Notes: generated from the letters alone by a model not told the origin. A stretch of DNA of 64,000 bases from Leifsonia shinshuensis (GCF_022606355.1 NZ_JAHHZQ010000003.1:770069-834068); one strand, 5' to 3'. Positions 1-8,952 are shown, numbered from the stretch's first letter. A program made the numbers and translations.

Positions 1-119
1 CCTCCCGGCACACAAGATCAAATCGCCATTCGCTCCAGAATTAATCCGCTGGAAACGAGCGCGTGTGATCCCCGTTCGAAGGGGAAGGGATGACCGGGCA
101 CGCGTCGGGGCCACTGTCG

Positions 120-145
120 CAAAAGGCACCTCGACGTGCCTTTTG
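120..145. terminator. Bidirectional intrinsic terminator upstream of the first gene
   Basis: Perfect 10-bp inverted repeat CAAAAGGCAC / GTGCCTTTTG around a 6-nt loop. The A-run on one side and T-run on the other make it a plausible Rho-independent terminator in both directions. It probably ends a transcript entering from the left, whose gene lies outside the window. Positions 1-119 show no gene. Confidence 0.75.
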
Positions 146-200
146 TACGCGTGTCCGTCACGTTCGATGATGTCATCACGCACGATCAGTGAGGTTGATG

Positions 201-884
201 ATGCAACGTGAAGCCCCTCCCACCGCCGATACGACTCCCATAGTCATCGACGTGTGGGCCGACCTGGCATGCCCGTGGTGCTACCTCGGCAAGCACCGCC
301 TGACGCGAGCCGTCCAGAGCAGACCCGACGCCGAACGGTTCACGATCCGGCTGCGATCGTTCGAGCTCAACCCGGACGCTCCGCGGACACCGGAGACGAT
401 CGAGCAGGCGTTCATACGGTCGCACGGCGGCGACGCTGCCGTGGTGGTGCAGGCGGAACAACGCATCCAGCGCCTCGCACGGCAGGAAGGACTCCCGTTC
501 GACCTCGACCGTCCCAACGCGAACACGTTCGACTTCCACCGAGTCCTGCACCTCGCCGCGACACTCGGTCGTGCGGACTCGTTCTTCTCCCGTGTCCAGG
601 ACGGACTCTTCGCCGGTTCTCTGAACCCGTTCGATGGCGAAGCCCTCGTCGGCGCAGCGGTCGAGGCCGGCCTGCCCGGTGAGGAGGTCCGCCAGGTGCT
701 CGCGTCGGACGACTACTCGGACGCGGTGCGGGCAGACTCCGAGGAGGGGCGGCGACTCGGTGTGACCGGTGTCCCCTTCGTCGTGTTCGATGACAGATTC
801 GCGGCCGCGGGCGCGCAGTCGGAGGCCGGGTATCGCGAAGCGCTCGACCTCGCCGCCCGTCCGGCAGCAAGAGAAGAGGAGTAG
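201..884 (+). CDS. DsbA family (FrnE-like) thiol oxidoreductase
   Basis: Predicted 227-aa cytoplasmic thioredoxin-fold protein of the DsbA/FrnE type, which catalyses disulfide exchange. The active-site CPWC is visible at residues 24-27, followed by the typical YLGK stretch, and a cis-Pro loop (TGVPFVVF) lies near the C-terminus. A helical insertion separates them, as in FrnE and 2-hydroxychromene-2-carboxylate isomerases. There is no signal peptide, so the protein should act inside the cell. The ORF is open from a GTG at 189, but ATG 201 has GAGG at a better distance. An SDR gene follows 3 nt after the stop, so the two are probably cotranscribed. The natural substrate is unknown. Confidence 0.85.
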   Translation: MQREAPPTADTTPIVIDVWADLACPWCYLGKHRLTRAVQSRPDAERFTIRLRSFELNPDAPRTPETIEQAFIRSHGGDAAVVVQAEQRIQRLARQEGLPFDLDRPNANTFDFHRVLHLAATLGRADSFFSRVQDGLFAGSLNPFDGEALVGAAVEAGLPGEEVRQVLASDDYSDAVRADSEEGRRLGVTGVPFVVFDDRFAAAGAQSEAGYREALDLAARPAAREEE

Positions 885-887
885 TAC

Positions 888-1577
888 ATGCCCACCATCG
901 CAATCGTCGGCGCCGGCCCCGGCCTCGGTATGGCCATCGCCCGCACGTTCGGGCGGGAAGGGTTCAGCGTCGCGCTGGTCTCCCGCAACCGCGACAAACT
1001 CGACAAGCTGGCGGCCGATCTAGAAGCCGAGGGAATCACCGCCACTGGTTTCACCGCGGATGTCACCGACCGACCCAGCCTAACCGCAGCACTGACCGCC
1101 GCCACCGAGCACTTCGGCTCCATCGACGTCCTGGAGTACTCACCGGCCGACGCATCGGCCGGTCCTCTGGCACCCGTCGACATCCGCCAGACGACGCCGG
1201 AGAACGTGCAACCGCAGATCGAGTACTACCTCTACGGCGGCATGACCGCGGTCGAGGCCGTCCTCCCCGCGATGCTCGACGCCGGGAGCGGCACGATCAT
1301 CGTCACCACCGGCGCGGGATCCGTGCGGCCGGTGCCGATGTTCGGCAACGTCACCGCCGGCGGTGCGGCGCTGCGCAACTGGGCCCTCAACCTCGGCTCC
1401 GCCCTGACGAGCGACGCGACCGGCGTCCACCTGGCCCACGTCGCCATCGGCGTGTGGGTCACCGATGACGCACCCGCGGACAACCATGTCCCGAGCATGT
1501 CCCCGTCCGAGATCGCGCCACTCTACTGGGACCTGCACACCACACGCGCCGTCCACGAACTCGTCGTGGAAAGGTAG
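888..1577 (+). CDS. SDR-like protein lacking the catalytic YxxxK motif
   Basis: A 229-aa Rossmann-fold protein of the short-chain dehydrogenase/reductase superfamily. The N-terminal nucleotide loop is clear (GAGPGLG, residues 7-13), and an NRDKLDKL stretch follows the second strand. Where classical SDRs carry Ser and Tyr-xxx-Lys, this protein has TTGAGS followed by a NVTAGGAALRNW stretch without Tyr or Lys. The fold and NAD(P) binding are therefore supported, but ordinary SDR chemistry is doubtful. AGAAGAGGAG lies just upstream of ATG 888. It forms a two-gene unit with the DsbA-like gene and converges on the HxlR regulator. Confidence 0.8.
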   Translation: MPTIAIVGAGPGLGMAIARTFGREGFSVALVSRNRDKLDKLAADLEAEGITATGFTADVTDRPSLTAALTAATEHFGSIDVLEYSPADASAGPLAPVDIRQTTPENVQPQIEYYLYGGMTAVEAVLPAMLDAGSGTIIVTTGAGSVRPVPMFGNVTAGGAALRNWALNLGSALTSDATGVHLAHVAIGVWVTDDAPADNHVPSMSPSEIAPLYWDLHTTRAVHELVVER

Positions 1578-1585
1578 CGGACCGC

Positions 1586-2038
1586 TCACTCGGCCGGGCG
1601 AGAACCCCCAGCGGCAGACTTCGCCCGGCCGACCCCGATCCGGTCATGCAACGCCCGGTTCGAGGCGACCGCTCCGTGGTTCCCCGCCGCCCACTGCGCC
1701 AACTGGAGCACCGCCTCCTGCAGCGACCTCCCGAGATCGGTCAGTTCATACTCCACGCGGGGCGGCATCTCCGCGTACGCCTGCCGCACCAACAGCCCGT
1801 CCCGCTCGAGCGCCTTGAGGGTGAGCGTCAGCATCCGCTGCGAGATCCCGGGAATGCTCGCCAGCAGATCGGAATAGCGGAGCGCGCGATCGCCCAGCGT
1901 GCTGATCACGAGAACGGTCCACTTGTCACCGATCCGGTCGAGCACCTCACGGATGAAAGCGCTGTCGGCCGGCCAGATCGCGCACGGGCCGACGACCGCC
2001 CCGTCCGCCGCCGGCGGTGCGCCCTCATGCTCACTCAC
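1586..2038 (-). CDS. HxlR family transcriptional regulator
   Basis: A 150-aa winged-helix regulator. The HxlR signature is present: a Cys near the N-terminus (C19 in GPCAIWP), then GDKWTVLVISTLG, YSDLLASIPGISQRMLT and LKALERDGLL. In this family the N-terminal Cys can sense thiol or carbonyl stress, so it may control the adjacent DsbA/SDR pair, although that pair converges on it rather than diverging. The start is GTG 2038. A tail of about 30 residues rich in Ala/Gly/Arg follows the wing and is not part of the core fold. Ligand and targets are unknown. Confidence 0.88.
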   Translation of the reverse strand: MSEHEGAPPAADGAVVGPCAIWPADSAFIREVLDRIGDKWTVLVISTLGDRALRYSDLLASIPGISQRMLTLTLKALERDGLLVRQAYAEMPPRVEYELTDLGRSLQEAVLQLAQWAAGNHGAVASNRALHDRIGVGRAKSAAGGSRPAE

Positions 2039-2176
2039 TCATCAAGCCTACGCACCGGAGAGGCCCCTGCGGTCAGAGACGTCGGGATGGCCGGCTCAGC
2101 GGAGGAGGTCGGCGACGGCCGCGATTCCTGCGCGGATCATGAGGCACGAACAGAGGCGTCGCGACGATCCGCGGAG

Positions 2177-2470
2177 TCAGAGCGAATCGGCGTCGGTGAA
2201 CCGTGTCAGCGTGGGCGGCTCAGCCAAGTAGTCGACCAGGCCCGATGCGCCGGGCCCGGCCCGCCAGGCGCGGTAGGCGTCGTCATGCTCGAGGGACTCC
2301 CAGCGCTCGACCGCCAGCACGTGTGCGGGATCGGTGACGTCCGTGACGACCCGCACGCCCAGGCAGCCGTCGAATGCGCGCGTGTCCGCGAGGATGTCAT
2401 GCAGCGCCAGAGGCCCGTCTTCGAGGTGGTCGGCCGCAAAGCGTAGGTCGAGGAGGGAGGTGACAGTCAT
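2177..2470 (-). CDS. Antibiotic biosynthesis monooxygenase (ABM)-like small protein
   Basis: A 97-aa protein with the dimeric alpha/beta-barrel pattern: an N-terminal strand, a helix with DILADTRAFDGCLGVRVVTD, then HVLAVERWESLEHDDAYRAW. The VERWES block followed by a helix is characteristic of ABM/YgiN-type quinol monooxygenases and heme-degrading relatives. It is a single gene between the HxlR gene and the carboxylesterase. There is no sequence basis for a specific substrate. Confidence 0.65.
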   Translation of the reverse strand: MTVTSLLDLRFAADHLEDGPLALHDILADTRAFDGCLGVRVVTDVTDPAHVLAVERWESLEHDDAYRAWRAGPGASGLVDYLAEPPTLTRFTDADSL

Positions 2471-2701
2471 GCGGGCGACGCTAGCACCTGATGATGCTCC
2501 GGCGGCGGCGGCCTACGGTTCGGTCTCGTCGGGCTCCTCGCGTACTCCACGGCGACGCCCCGAGGTGCTTCTGGCGAGCAGCGGTGACGCCGGGCGCCGC
2601 CAGCGGTCGAGGCGCTCAAGCAGCCCGGCCGGAAGCACCGTGCCGCTGAGCCGAGACCCAACGGCACGGTGCGACGGCCTCCAGGGCCGCCCCGACAGCG
2701 G

Positions 2702-4234
2702 CTAACGGGCGATCAGGGCGCGCACCGGCGCCGCGATGTCGATGTCGTGGACACCATCGGCGTCACCGCCGAAGCGGTGGGGCGCGTTGCCGGCGGCCCA
2801 TGCCTCCCAACCGGGGTTTCCGGAGTGGGCGAACGCCGCCCACGCGGCCATCATGTCGCGCGAGACATCGATGCGGCGCGGATCCCGACCGGTGAGCGGG
2901 ATGCGGTCGACTGTTCCGAACACGTAGGACAGGTCGAGGCTGTGGCACGCGCCCAACAGGCCGCCGAGGACTTCTGTGGTCTGATCGAACTGATACGTCC
3001 AGACCTGCTTGCCGTCGCTCGCCAGGCGTTCGACGAGCGCCACGGCCGGGTCGCGGAAGATGCGTTCGCTGATGCGTCGCGACCAGAGCAGGTGCGGAGG
3101 CTCCGCGGGATGCTGGGCGGAGAGGCGGCCGTAGAGACGCTCACCCTCCCCGGGCTCGTCCTCGTCGAGGAGCCGGACCGCCTGTGCTGGCGTCAGGCCC
3201 GTCGTGTACGTCTCGTCGTCGACGAGCAGCAGCCCGGCCTCGTGCGCAGTCCAACCGATCATGAGCTCCTTTCCGTCGCTCAACTCGGGGTCGGCGAACG
3301 GGTCGGCCGGCAGGTGCACCGAGTCGATCGACGGCGCGAAGCCCGGGAGGCTGTCCAGCGCGCCCGCGCCGAAGCGCGCGGCGGCGCCCTGGGCGAGGAT
3401 CACGGCCTGCGCGTCGAGGAGGGCGTCGACAGGCAGGGTGCGGAGTTCGTCGACCGTCGCGGGTCCGACGAGCAGCGACAGCGCGCGGTCGCGAACCTGC
3501 TCGCTCGCGGCGGCGGGCACGGCAGTCGTGAACGGGCCGCTCATCATGACCGCACGCGTGAAGAGGTCCTTCGCGGCGGGCATCCCGTGCAAGGTCGCCA
3601 CCTTGACGCTGCCGCCGGACTGGCCGCAGACCGTCACGCGTTCCGGGTCGCCGCCGACCTCCCCGATGTTGCGCTGCACCCACTGCAGCGCCGCGACGAT
3701 GTCGAGCATGCCGGCGTCGGCCGAGTCGGCCAGGCCGCGGTCGCGGAGGTCGAGGAAGCCGAGGATGCCGAGCCGATGGGTGACGGTGACGACCACCATT
3801 CCACCCGCCCGGGCGAGGACGTCGCCGTTGAAGGTCATCTCGTTGCCGGACCCGTGGGTGAAGCCGCCGCCGTGCAGCCAGACGAGCACCGGAAGTCCCT
3901 CGAGCGAGCGGTCGGACGGCGCCCACACGTTGAGGCGGAGGCAGTCCTCGTCCGTGCTCCCGGCCTCCACGGGCCAGCCGCCGCGGGGGTACAGGAGCGC
4001 GAGGGTCCGTGGCCCGTTGGCGGAGGCGTGCGTGCGCGTGTCGACCTGCGGCGCCGAGGGACCGAACGCGAGCGCGTCGCGCACCCCCGACCAGGGCTCG
4101 ACCGGCTGCGGCGCGCGGAAGCGGTTGGCGCCGCCGGTGCTGGCGCCGTACGGCACTCCGAGGAGGCTCCGTACGTCACCGTCGTCCATCCCGCGTAGGG
4201 CGCCGGAGTCGGTGTGGATCTCGAAGTAGGGCAT
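2702..4234 (-). CDS. Type-B carboxylesterase
   Basis: A 510-aa alpha/beta hydrolase of the carboxylesterase/para-nitrobenzyl esterase family. It shows the EDCLRLNVW signature, the oxyanion motif WLHGGGF, the nucleophile elbow GQSGGS (Ser about 206) and the late catalytic His in CHSLDLSYVFG. There is no signal peptide, so it is likely cytoplasmic. The gene starts 1 nt after the stop of the MFS transporter, with which it must be cotranscribed. Together they suggest import of an acylated compound followed by de-esterification. Control is probably by the divergent ROK regulator through the repeat at 5581-5603. A second esterase of the same type occurs at 30693-32213. Confidence 0.9.
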   Translation of the reverse strand: MPYFEIHTDSGALRGMDDGDVRSLLGVPYGASTGGANRFRAPQPVEPWSGVRDALAFGPSAPQVDTRTHASANGPRTLALLYPRGGWPVEAGSTDEDCLRLNVWAPSDRSLEGLPVLVWLHGGGFTHGSGNEMTFNGDVLARAGGMVVVTVTHRLGILGFLDLRDRGLADSADAGMLDIVAALQWVQRNIGEVGGDPERVTVCGQSGGSVKVATLHGMPAAKDLFTRAVMMSGPFTTAVPAAASEQVRDRALSLLVGPATVDELRTLPVDALLDAQAVILAQGAAARFGAGALDSLPGFAPSIDSVHLPADPFADPELSDGKELMIGWTAHEAGLLLVDDETYTTGLTPAQAVRLLDEDEPGEGERLYGRLSAQHPAEPPHLLWSRRISERIFRDPAVALVERLASDGKQVWTYQFDQTTEVLGGLLGACHSLDLSYVFGTVDRIPLTGRDPRRIDVSRDMMAAWAAFAHSGNPGWEAWAAGNAPHRFGGDADGVHDIDIAAPVRALIAR

Positions 4235-4235
4235 G

Positions 4236-5522
4236 TCAGCGGACCTTTCTGATCGGGATGATGAAGAACGCGGAGAGCGCGGCGGCGACGGCCGCGAACA
4301 CGAAGAGCGGCGCGTAGCCGCTGAAGGCGGTGATGACGAGCGCGGCGATGAACGGTCCCGCGATCTGCGGACCGGTGGTCGCGACGTTGAGGAGGCCGAG
4401 GTCGCGCGCGTTGTTCTCGGCGCGCGGCAGCACGAGCGTCATGATCGCCTGGTCGACGGCGCTGTAGACGCCGAACGAGAGGCCGGCGACGATCGAGTAG
4501 GCGACCATCCCGCCGAACGTCGGGGCGAACACGGGGATCAGGGCACCCGCCGCGACACCGAACGACGAGATGATCACGAAGATCTTGCGCCGGCCGATCC
4601 TGTCGGAGAGCGGGCCCGCGATCAGGGTCGTCACGAAGGTCGCGCCCATGTTGATCGTCCCGAGCAGCGCGACGGCGCCCGCGGTGTTGCCGCCTGGCAG
4701 GTTCTTCGCCCCGATGTAGTCGGTGAGCGTGTAGAGCTGGTAGGTGGCGATCGTCCAGTAGCCGATCATGATGGCGACCCGTGCCCAGAACGCCCACGAG
4801 AAGTCATGGTCGGCGAGGCCGGAGAAGAAGGTCTTGATCGACTGGCGCTCGCGGGTGGTGGCGTCGGCCTCGACCGCGCGGCCCGCCGTCGGGTCCGGGG
4901 CGAGGAAGACCAGCAGCAGCGTTCCGACGATCAGGAGTGCGGAGATGACCAGGTAGGCCAGCACCGGCCGGTCGACGAAGAACGGTGCGACGTTGAGGCC
5001 GTAGATGACGCCGACCGTGGCGGCGATGCCCATGACGGAGGACGCGAGACCGCGGCGATTCTCGGGCACGCGGTCGGGCATCACCGCTGTGATGACCGCC
5101 TGGAAGGCGCTCATCGTGAGCATCACGCCGACGTAGGCCGCCGCGAGCCAGAACAGCTCGGTCATCCCGCCGAGGAGGGCCAGCAGCAGCACGGCGATCA
5201 CGGCGCTGATGAGCAGCCACGGCGCTCGACGGCCGAAACGGCTCCTGGTCCGGTCGGAGAGCGACCCGAAGACCGGGTTGCCGATCGCAGCGGCGAGCGC
5301 GCCGACGGAGGCCAGGACGCCGTACGCGCCGACCTTGCCGCCGTCGTCGATGGCGGCGATCTGGCTCGGCAGGACGATCTGCTGCATCCCCTGGAACACG
5401 GCGTACATGCCGGCGTTCGCGAGGAAGAAGGAGCTCAGGAACCGAGCGCCTCCGACGATCTTGGCGGGTGGTGCGTCAGCGGCGGCGGGCGCCGTGGCCG
5501 TCGGCTGGATAGGGTCGGACAT
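4236..5522 (-). CDS. MFS transporter (sugar/glycoside type)
   Basis: A 428-aa integral membrane protein with about 12 hydrophobic segments. The loop GSLSDRTRSRFGRRAPW between helices 2 and 3 is the major-facilitator motif A and resembles glycoside-pentoside-hexuronide (GPH)-like symporters. The matching loop in the second half is GPLSDRIGRR. It is the first gene of a two-gene operon with the carboxylesterase and is divergent from the ROK gene. The substrate is probably a sugar or acylated glycoside, from context only. Confidence 0.85.
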   Translation of the reverse strand: MSDPIQPTATAPAAADAPPAKIVGGARFLSSFFLANAGMYAVFQGMQQIVLPSQIAAIDDGGKVGAYGVLASVGALAAAIGNPVFGSLSDRTRSRFGRRAPWLLISAVIAVLLLALLGGMTELFWLAAAYVGVMLTMSAFQAVITAVMPDRVPENRRGLASSVMGIAATVGVIYGLNVAPFFVDRPVLAYLVISALLIVGTLLLVFLAPDPTAGRAVEADATTRERQSIKTFFSGLADHDFSWAFWARVAIMIGYWTIATYQLYTLTDYIGAKNLPGGNTAGAVALLGTINMGATFVTTLIAGPLSDRIGRRKIFVIISSFGVAAGALIPVFAPTFGGMVAYSIVAGLSFGVYSAVDQAIMTLVLPRAENNARDLGLLNVATTGPQIAGPFIAALVITAFSGYAPLFVFAAVAAALSAFFIIPIRKVR

Positions 5523-5580
5523 GGTGACCTCACTGTCAGTGGCATGGCGTGGGAATCACATCGGGTGGTGTGACGCACTA

Positions 5581-5603
5581 TTATTTTCAGAGAACGAAAT
5601 TAA
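5581..5603. promoter_or_regulatory. Mlc/NagC-like operator between MFS and ROK genes
   Basis: Imperfect inverted repeat TTATTTTC - 7 nt - GAAATTAA (arms match at 7 of 8 positions). It lies in the 99-bp gap between the divergent MFS (start 5522) and ROK (start 5622) genes. Its AT-rich arms and spacing resemble operators of ROK repressors Mlc and NagC. It could serve both autoregulation and control of the MFS-esterase operon. That assignment is inferred from position and resemblance. Confidence 0.55.
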
Positions 5604-5621
5604 AAGCAAGAGGGAGCCGGC

Positions 5622-6824
5622 ATGCCCACGACGGAAAGCTCGAGCGAGCTGTCGGATCTGCGTCGCCGCAACCTCCGCCGTGTGGCACACCTGGTTCGGG
5701 ACAACCCCGGCGTCCACCTGAGCGACGTCTCCGAACGCACCGGCCTGGCGCTCGGCGCTGTGAGCTCCCTCGTCAACGCGCTCGTCGAGGCGGAAGTGAT
5801 CGACGATGCCGCCGCCTCCGCCGGAGGACGCGGTCGGCCGCGTCGGACGCTTGCGCTCGTCGATCGCGGCGTCGACCTGCTCGCTGCACGCATCACCCGG
5901 TCGGCGATCGACGTACGCTCCGCCACGCTCGCCGGCAGGATCGTGAGGTCCGAGTCGCGTACCAGCGCGATCCCGTGGAGTATCGATGCCGCCGCCGCGA
6001 CTCTGGCAGAACTCGCACGAACCGTGGTCGGCGACCGCCCGCCCGGCTCGCGTCAGCCCAGCATGGTGATCTCCTACCCCGGCGCCGCGATCGGTGACCG
6101 CATCGGCGCGAACGAGCTCGATTGGAACCTCCTCCCCCTCCGGCAACTGCTCGCACCGCTTCGCACGGCCGGGTTCCGCCGGGCCAGCGTGGGGAACGAC
6201 GGAAGCCTCGCCACGCTCGGCGAGAAGCGAGTGGGTGCGGCGCGCGGATACGCGAACGCGGCGGTCGTGCTGCTCGGCCGCGGTCTGGGCGGCAGCGCCA
6301 TCATCGACGGCAAGCTCCTGCGAGGCAGCAGGAACGCTCCCGGCTTCGGCCACACCCCCGTCGACCCGAGCGGCCCACTCTGCATCTGCGGACTTCACGG
6401 CTGTGTCGAGCTCTACGCCTCCCTGCAGTCGATCGCCGCTCGACTCGGCGATGCCGACCGCCTGGCGGGCATGCCCTCGGCCGCCTACTCGGCCGAGCTC
6501 GACCAGCGAGCCGCGACCGGAGAGGAGCGGGTGTCGAGCGCTATCGACGACACGCGCACACGGCTCCGCGACTTCAGCGATCTCCTCGGCGCGCTACTCG
6601 CGCCGGAGGCGGTGATCCTGACGGGATCGGCATCGCCCCTGGCGAGGCACCTCATCTCCGAGCCGCGCAATCCCGTCGGGCCGGTCATGATCGAAGGCGA
6701 ACTGGGCGCCGACGCGGCGCTTGTCGGCGCCATGTTCGCTGCGCAGGACGACGCGCTGGACGATCCACTGGCGTTCGCGGGCGACCGGTCGGGTGGCGCG
6801 GCAGGGAACGACGCAGCCGAGTAG
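5622..6824 (+). CDS. ROK family transcriptional regulator
   Basis: A 400-aa protein with an N-terminal winged helix (about residues 10-65: RRNLRRVAHLVRDNPG, then LSDVSERTGLALGAVSSLV) followed by a ROK sugar-binding domain. The ROK zinc motif is intact (CICGLHGC, Cys about 254, 256 and 261), and GRGLGGSAIIDG matches the phosphate-binding region. Such proteins repress sugar genes until a sugar or sugar phosphate binds. It is divergent from the MFS-esterase pair, with an inverted repeat between. An AGAGGGAG ribosome site precedes ATG 5622. Confidence 0.88.
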   Translation: MPTTESSSELSDLRRRNLRRVAHLVRDNPGVHLSDVSERTGLALGAVSSLVNALVEAEVIDDAAASAGGRGRPRRTLALVDRGVDLLAARITRSAIDVRSATLAGRIVRSESRTSAIPWSIDAAAATLAELARTVVGDRPPGSRQPSMVISYPGAAIGDRIGANELDWNLLPLRQLLAPLRTAGFRRASVGNDGSLATLGEKRVGAARGYANAAVVLLGRGLGGSAIIDGKLLRGSRNAPGFGHTPVDPSGPLCICGLHGCVELYASLQSIAARLGDADRLAGMPSAAYSAELDQRAATGEERVSSAIDDTRTRLRDFSDLLGALLAPEAVILTGSASPLARHLISEPRNPVGPVMIEGELGADAALVGAMFAAQDDALDDPLAFAGDRSGGAAGNDAAE

Positions 6825-6892
6825 GTGTAGCCGAGGCTGGATCTGTCTGTGCAGGCGCCCCTGGTGCTCCCCGGCGGCAGATCGCATGCATG

Positions 6893-8932
6893 TCAGAGGT
6901 CGAACGAATACACCGGCGAGAGCCCGTATGTCGCGATCGCGTCCTTGATGAGGACCATCGCCCACAACCCTTCCGCGGTCGACTCCCCTCCCGCGTCAGC
7001 CTTGCGTGCGGGAGTCGACGTGGTGCAGGCGCCGCCGGACAGGACGGGGTTCACCGCGATCTGGTCCAGGAACGCCCCGGAGCCGCCAGGGGTGGACGCC
7101 GAATCGGCCGACTTCGCCGCCCACATCGGCCACGTGATGTTCGGACTGTTGTCGATCAGCGAGTTGTTCCCGATGAACCAGGAGGCGACCGCTCGTGCCT
7201 GCTCCAGGTAACCGTCCCGCCGAGTGATGGCCGTCGTCCGACCCGACTGCTCCCAGGCCTTGGCGAGTTCGACGAGCCCGGCGACGATCGAGGAGTTGTG
7301 GTAAACGATCTGCGTATCGTTCGTCTGGAACGTCGCCGCCCAACCGGTGATGCTCGGGATCCGCTCGCGCGTGCGCCGATTGTTGCCCGTGGTGTCGGCG
7401 TAGTGGTACGCCTGCATGCCGTAGAAGTTGTCGGCGGAGTAGCTGATGATGTCGAGGAAGCTCCCCAGAGCCGCGTCGGTCTGTCCCAGGTCGCGCTTGA
7501 GCCGGTAAGCGCGCGCTAGCGCGTAGATCTGCACTTGGCCCCACGCCTGCCAGTTGCCGCTGGCAGCGTCGTCGATGAAGATGCCGTTCCGCCAGTCGCC
7601 CGACGAACCGACGAACTGCGTCGCGATCACGCGATTGATCGCCTGATCGATCTTCGCGTACACAGCGGACTGGGCCGGCGGTCCGTCGTAGCCGTTGGTC
7701 GTCGTGGCCAGCGGCGAGTACGTCCCGTAGCCCGCCCCGATCCACCGGATGCGGAAGTACTCGCTCAGCCCGGCGAGGAAGAAGCTCGCCAGCCGGGTGT
7801 CGAGGGTACCCATGTCGTATTGGAGGCAGTTCGTGAGGACTCGATTCAGGTGGTTCTCCAGGAACGCCGCGAAGAAGGCGTCGTCGCTGGTGAACACCCC
7901 GCCTGGACTGGTCGCCTTGACCTTCTGCATCATCTGGAGGCCCATCGCCAGCGCCCAGAGTTGGCGCGCGTCCTTGGCGCCCAGGTTGTGGGTGCTGGTG
8001 GTCCAGTCCTTCTTGATGTTCGTCAGATACGAGGTCGGTCCGCTCGTCGCGTCGGAGTAGAGCGGACCGTTGTAGACCGCCGCCACGTCGCTGCCGCTGG
8101 TCGCGACGAGGTCGTCCATGTAGACCGAGTAGGCCGGGTGGGAGACGAAGGGAGGAGCCGGGACGGGAACTCCGCCGCTGGTGATGATCGCGGGGTCGGC
8201 GGGATCGCACGCTCCGGGCGCCGACCGCATCCACAGGCTGCGGTCGCCTCCCGGCGCGGTCGGGTACGCCGTCCGGCGGTTGAACTCCGTGCGGTACATG
8301 TAGTGCGCGTTCTGGCCTTGCACCGCCGGATCCCACGTGTAGATCGCCGGCGCGTCGAGCCAGGCGAAGTTGTACACCTTGCCCTCCATCGTGGTGAGGT
8401 GGCACGTGAACGTCAGGAGCGCTCTGGCCGCCGTGAGCGACGCGGGCGTGCCGTTGCGGAGGTAGTCCGTGGTCAGAGCGATCGCAGCGCGTGCGGCGTC
8501 GTCGACGCAGGCCGCACCCTCGGCCATGTCCTGGTACACGTTCCAACCGCTGGTCTCCCAGCCGGACTTCGCGACCGCGTAGAGAGCCAGCGCCTGCATC
8601 GGCCACGCCGACACGGCCGCGTAGCCTCCGCTGCCGAGGGCCGCGTCGTAGTACGCGGGCACCGGCCAGGTCACGCCGTGCTGGTCCGGACGTTGGCCGG
8701 GACCAGTTCCGGACCCGTAGGTGAAACCCGTCACGTGCCCCGACGCGTCGACCGAGCGCGCGTTCAGGAGCTGCCAATCGAGATGCCCGAAACGGTGCAG
8801 GTCGTAGTCGTCGAAGCTGACCGATGTCGTCGCTGCGTACGCGGCGACCGGCCGCTGTGCCGCCACAGCACCGAGTACCGCGACAGATGCGGCCCCCGCG
8901 ATGAATGTCCGTCGGGTGAATGCGTCGCCCAC
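6893..8932 (-). CDS. Tat-exported (alpha/alpha)6-type protein, putative glycan-active enzyme
   Basis: A 679-aa protein. GTG 8932 is chosen because GAGGAGGAAC lies at the right distance and because the regulon operator (8953-8962) falls inside the longer reading frame that starts at 9019. The N-terminus has a twin-arginine signal (TRRTFIAGA, then a hydrophobic stretch ending AAYAA), so it should be exported folded. The body is rich in Trp/Tyr and helical repeats, consistent with a six-hairpin glycosidase-like toroid. It contains VDDAARAAI (about residues 142-150), also present in the secreted 1239-aa protein at 23897-27616. I do not recognise a characterised family. Position in the ACAACGTTGT regulon supports a role in extracellular glycan breakdown. 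Confidence 0.7.
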   Translation of the reverse strand: MGDAFTRRTFIAGAASVAVLGAVAAQRPVAAYAATTSVSFDDYDLHRFGHLDWQLLNARSVDASGHVTGFTYGSGTGPGQRPDQHGVTWPVPAYYDAALGSGGYAAVSAWPMQALALYAVAKSGWETSGWNVYQDMAEGAACVDDAARAAIALTTDYLRNGTPASLTAARALLTFTCHLTTMEGKVYNFAWLDAPAIYTWDPAVQGQNAHYMYRTEFNRRTAYPTAPGGDRSLWMRSAPGACDPADPAIITSGGVPVPAPPFVSHPAYSVYMDDLVATSGSDVAAVYNGPLYSDATSGPTSYLTNIKKDWTTSTHNLGAKDARQLWALAMGLQMMQKVKATSPGGVFTSDDAFFAAFLENHLNRVLTNCLQYDMGTLDTRLASFFLAGLSEYFRIRWIGAGYGTYSPLATTTNGYDGPPAQSAVYAKIDQAINRVIATQFVGSSGDWRNGIFIDDAASGNWQAWGQVQIYALARAYRLKRDLGQTDAALGSFLDIISYSADNFYGMQAYHYADTTGNNRRTRERIPSITGWAATFQTNDTQIVYHNSSIVAGLVELAKAWEQSGRTTAITRRDGYLEQARAVASWFIGNNSLIDNSPNITWPMWAAKSADSASTPGGSGAFLDQIAVNPVLSGGACTTSTPARKADAGGESTAEGLWAMVLIKDAIATYGLSPVYSFDL

Positions 8933-8952
8933 GTGCGTTCCTCCTCGTTGAG

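Noticed and set aside
60..95. T-arm-like CCCCGTTCGAAGGGG suggesting the 3' end of a tRNA
   Set aside because: The loop does not keep the G53-TTCGANN-C61 pattern, and no acceptor stem, anticodon arm or CCA partner can be drawn.
2669..4198. Plus-strand 509-aa frame opposite the carboxylesterase
   Set aside because: Arg/Asp/Glu/Val-rich shadow of a high-GC gene with no recognisable motif; the minus strand carries full esterase signatures.
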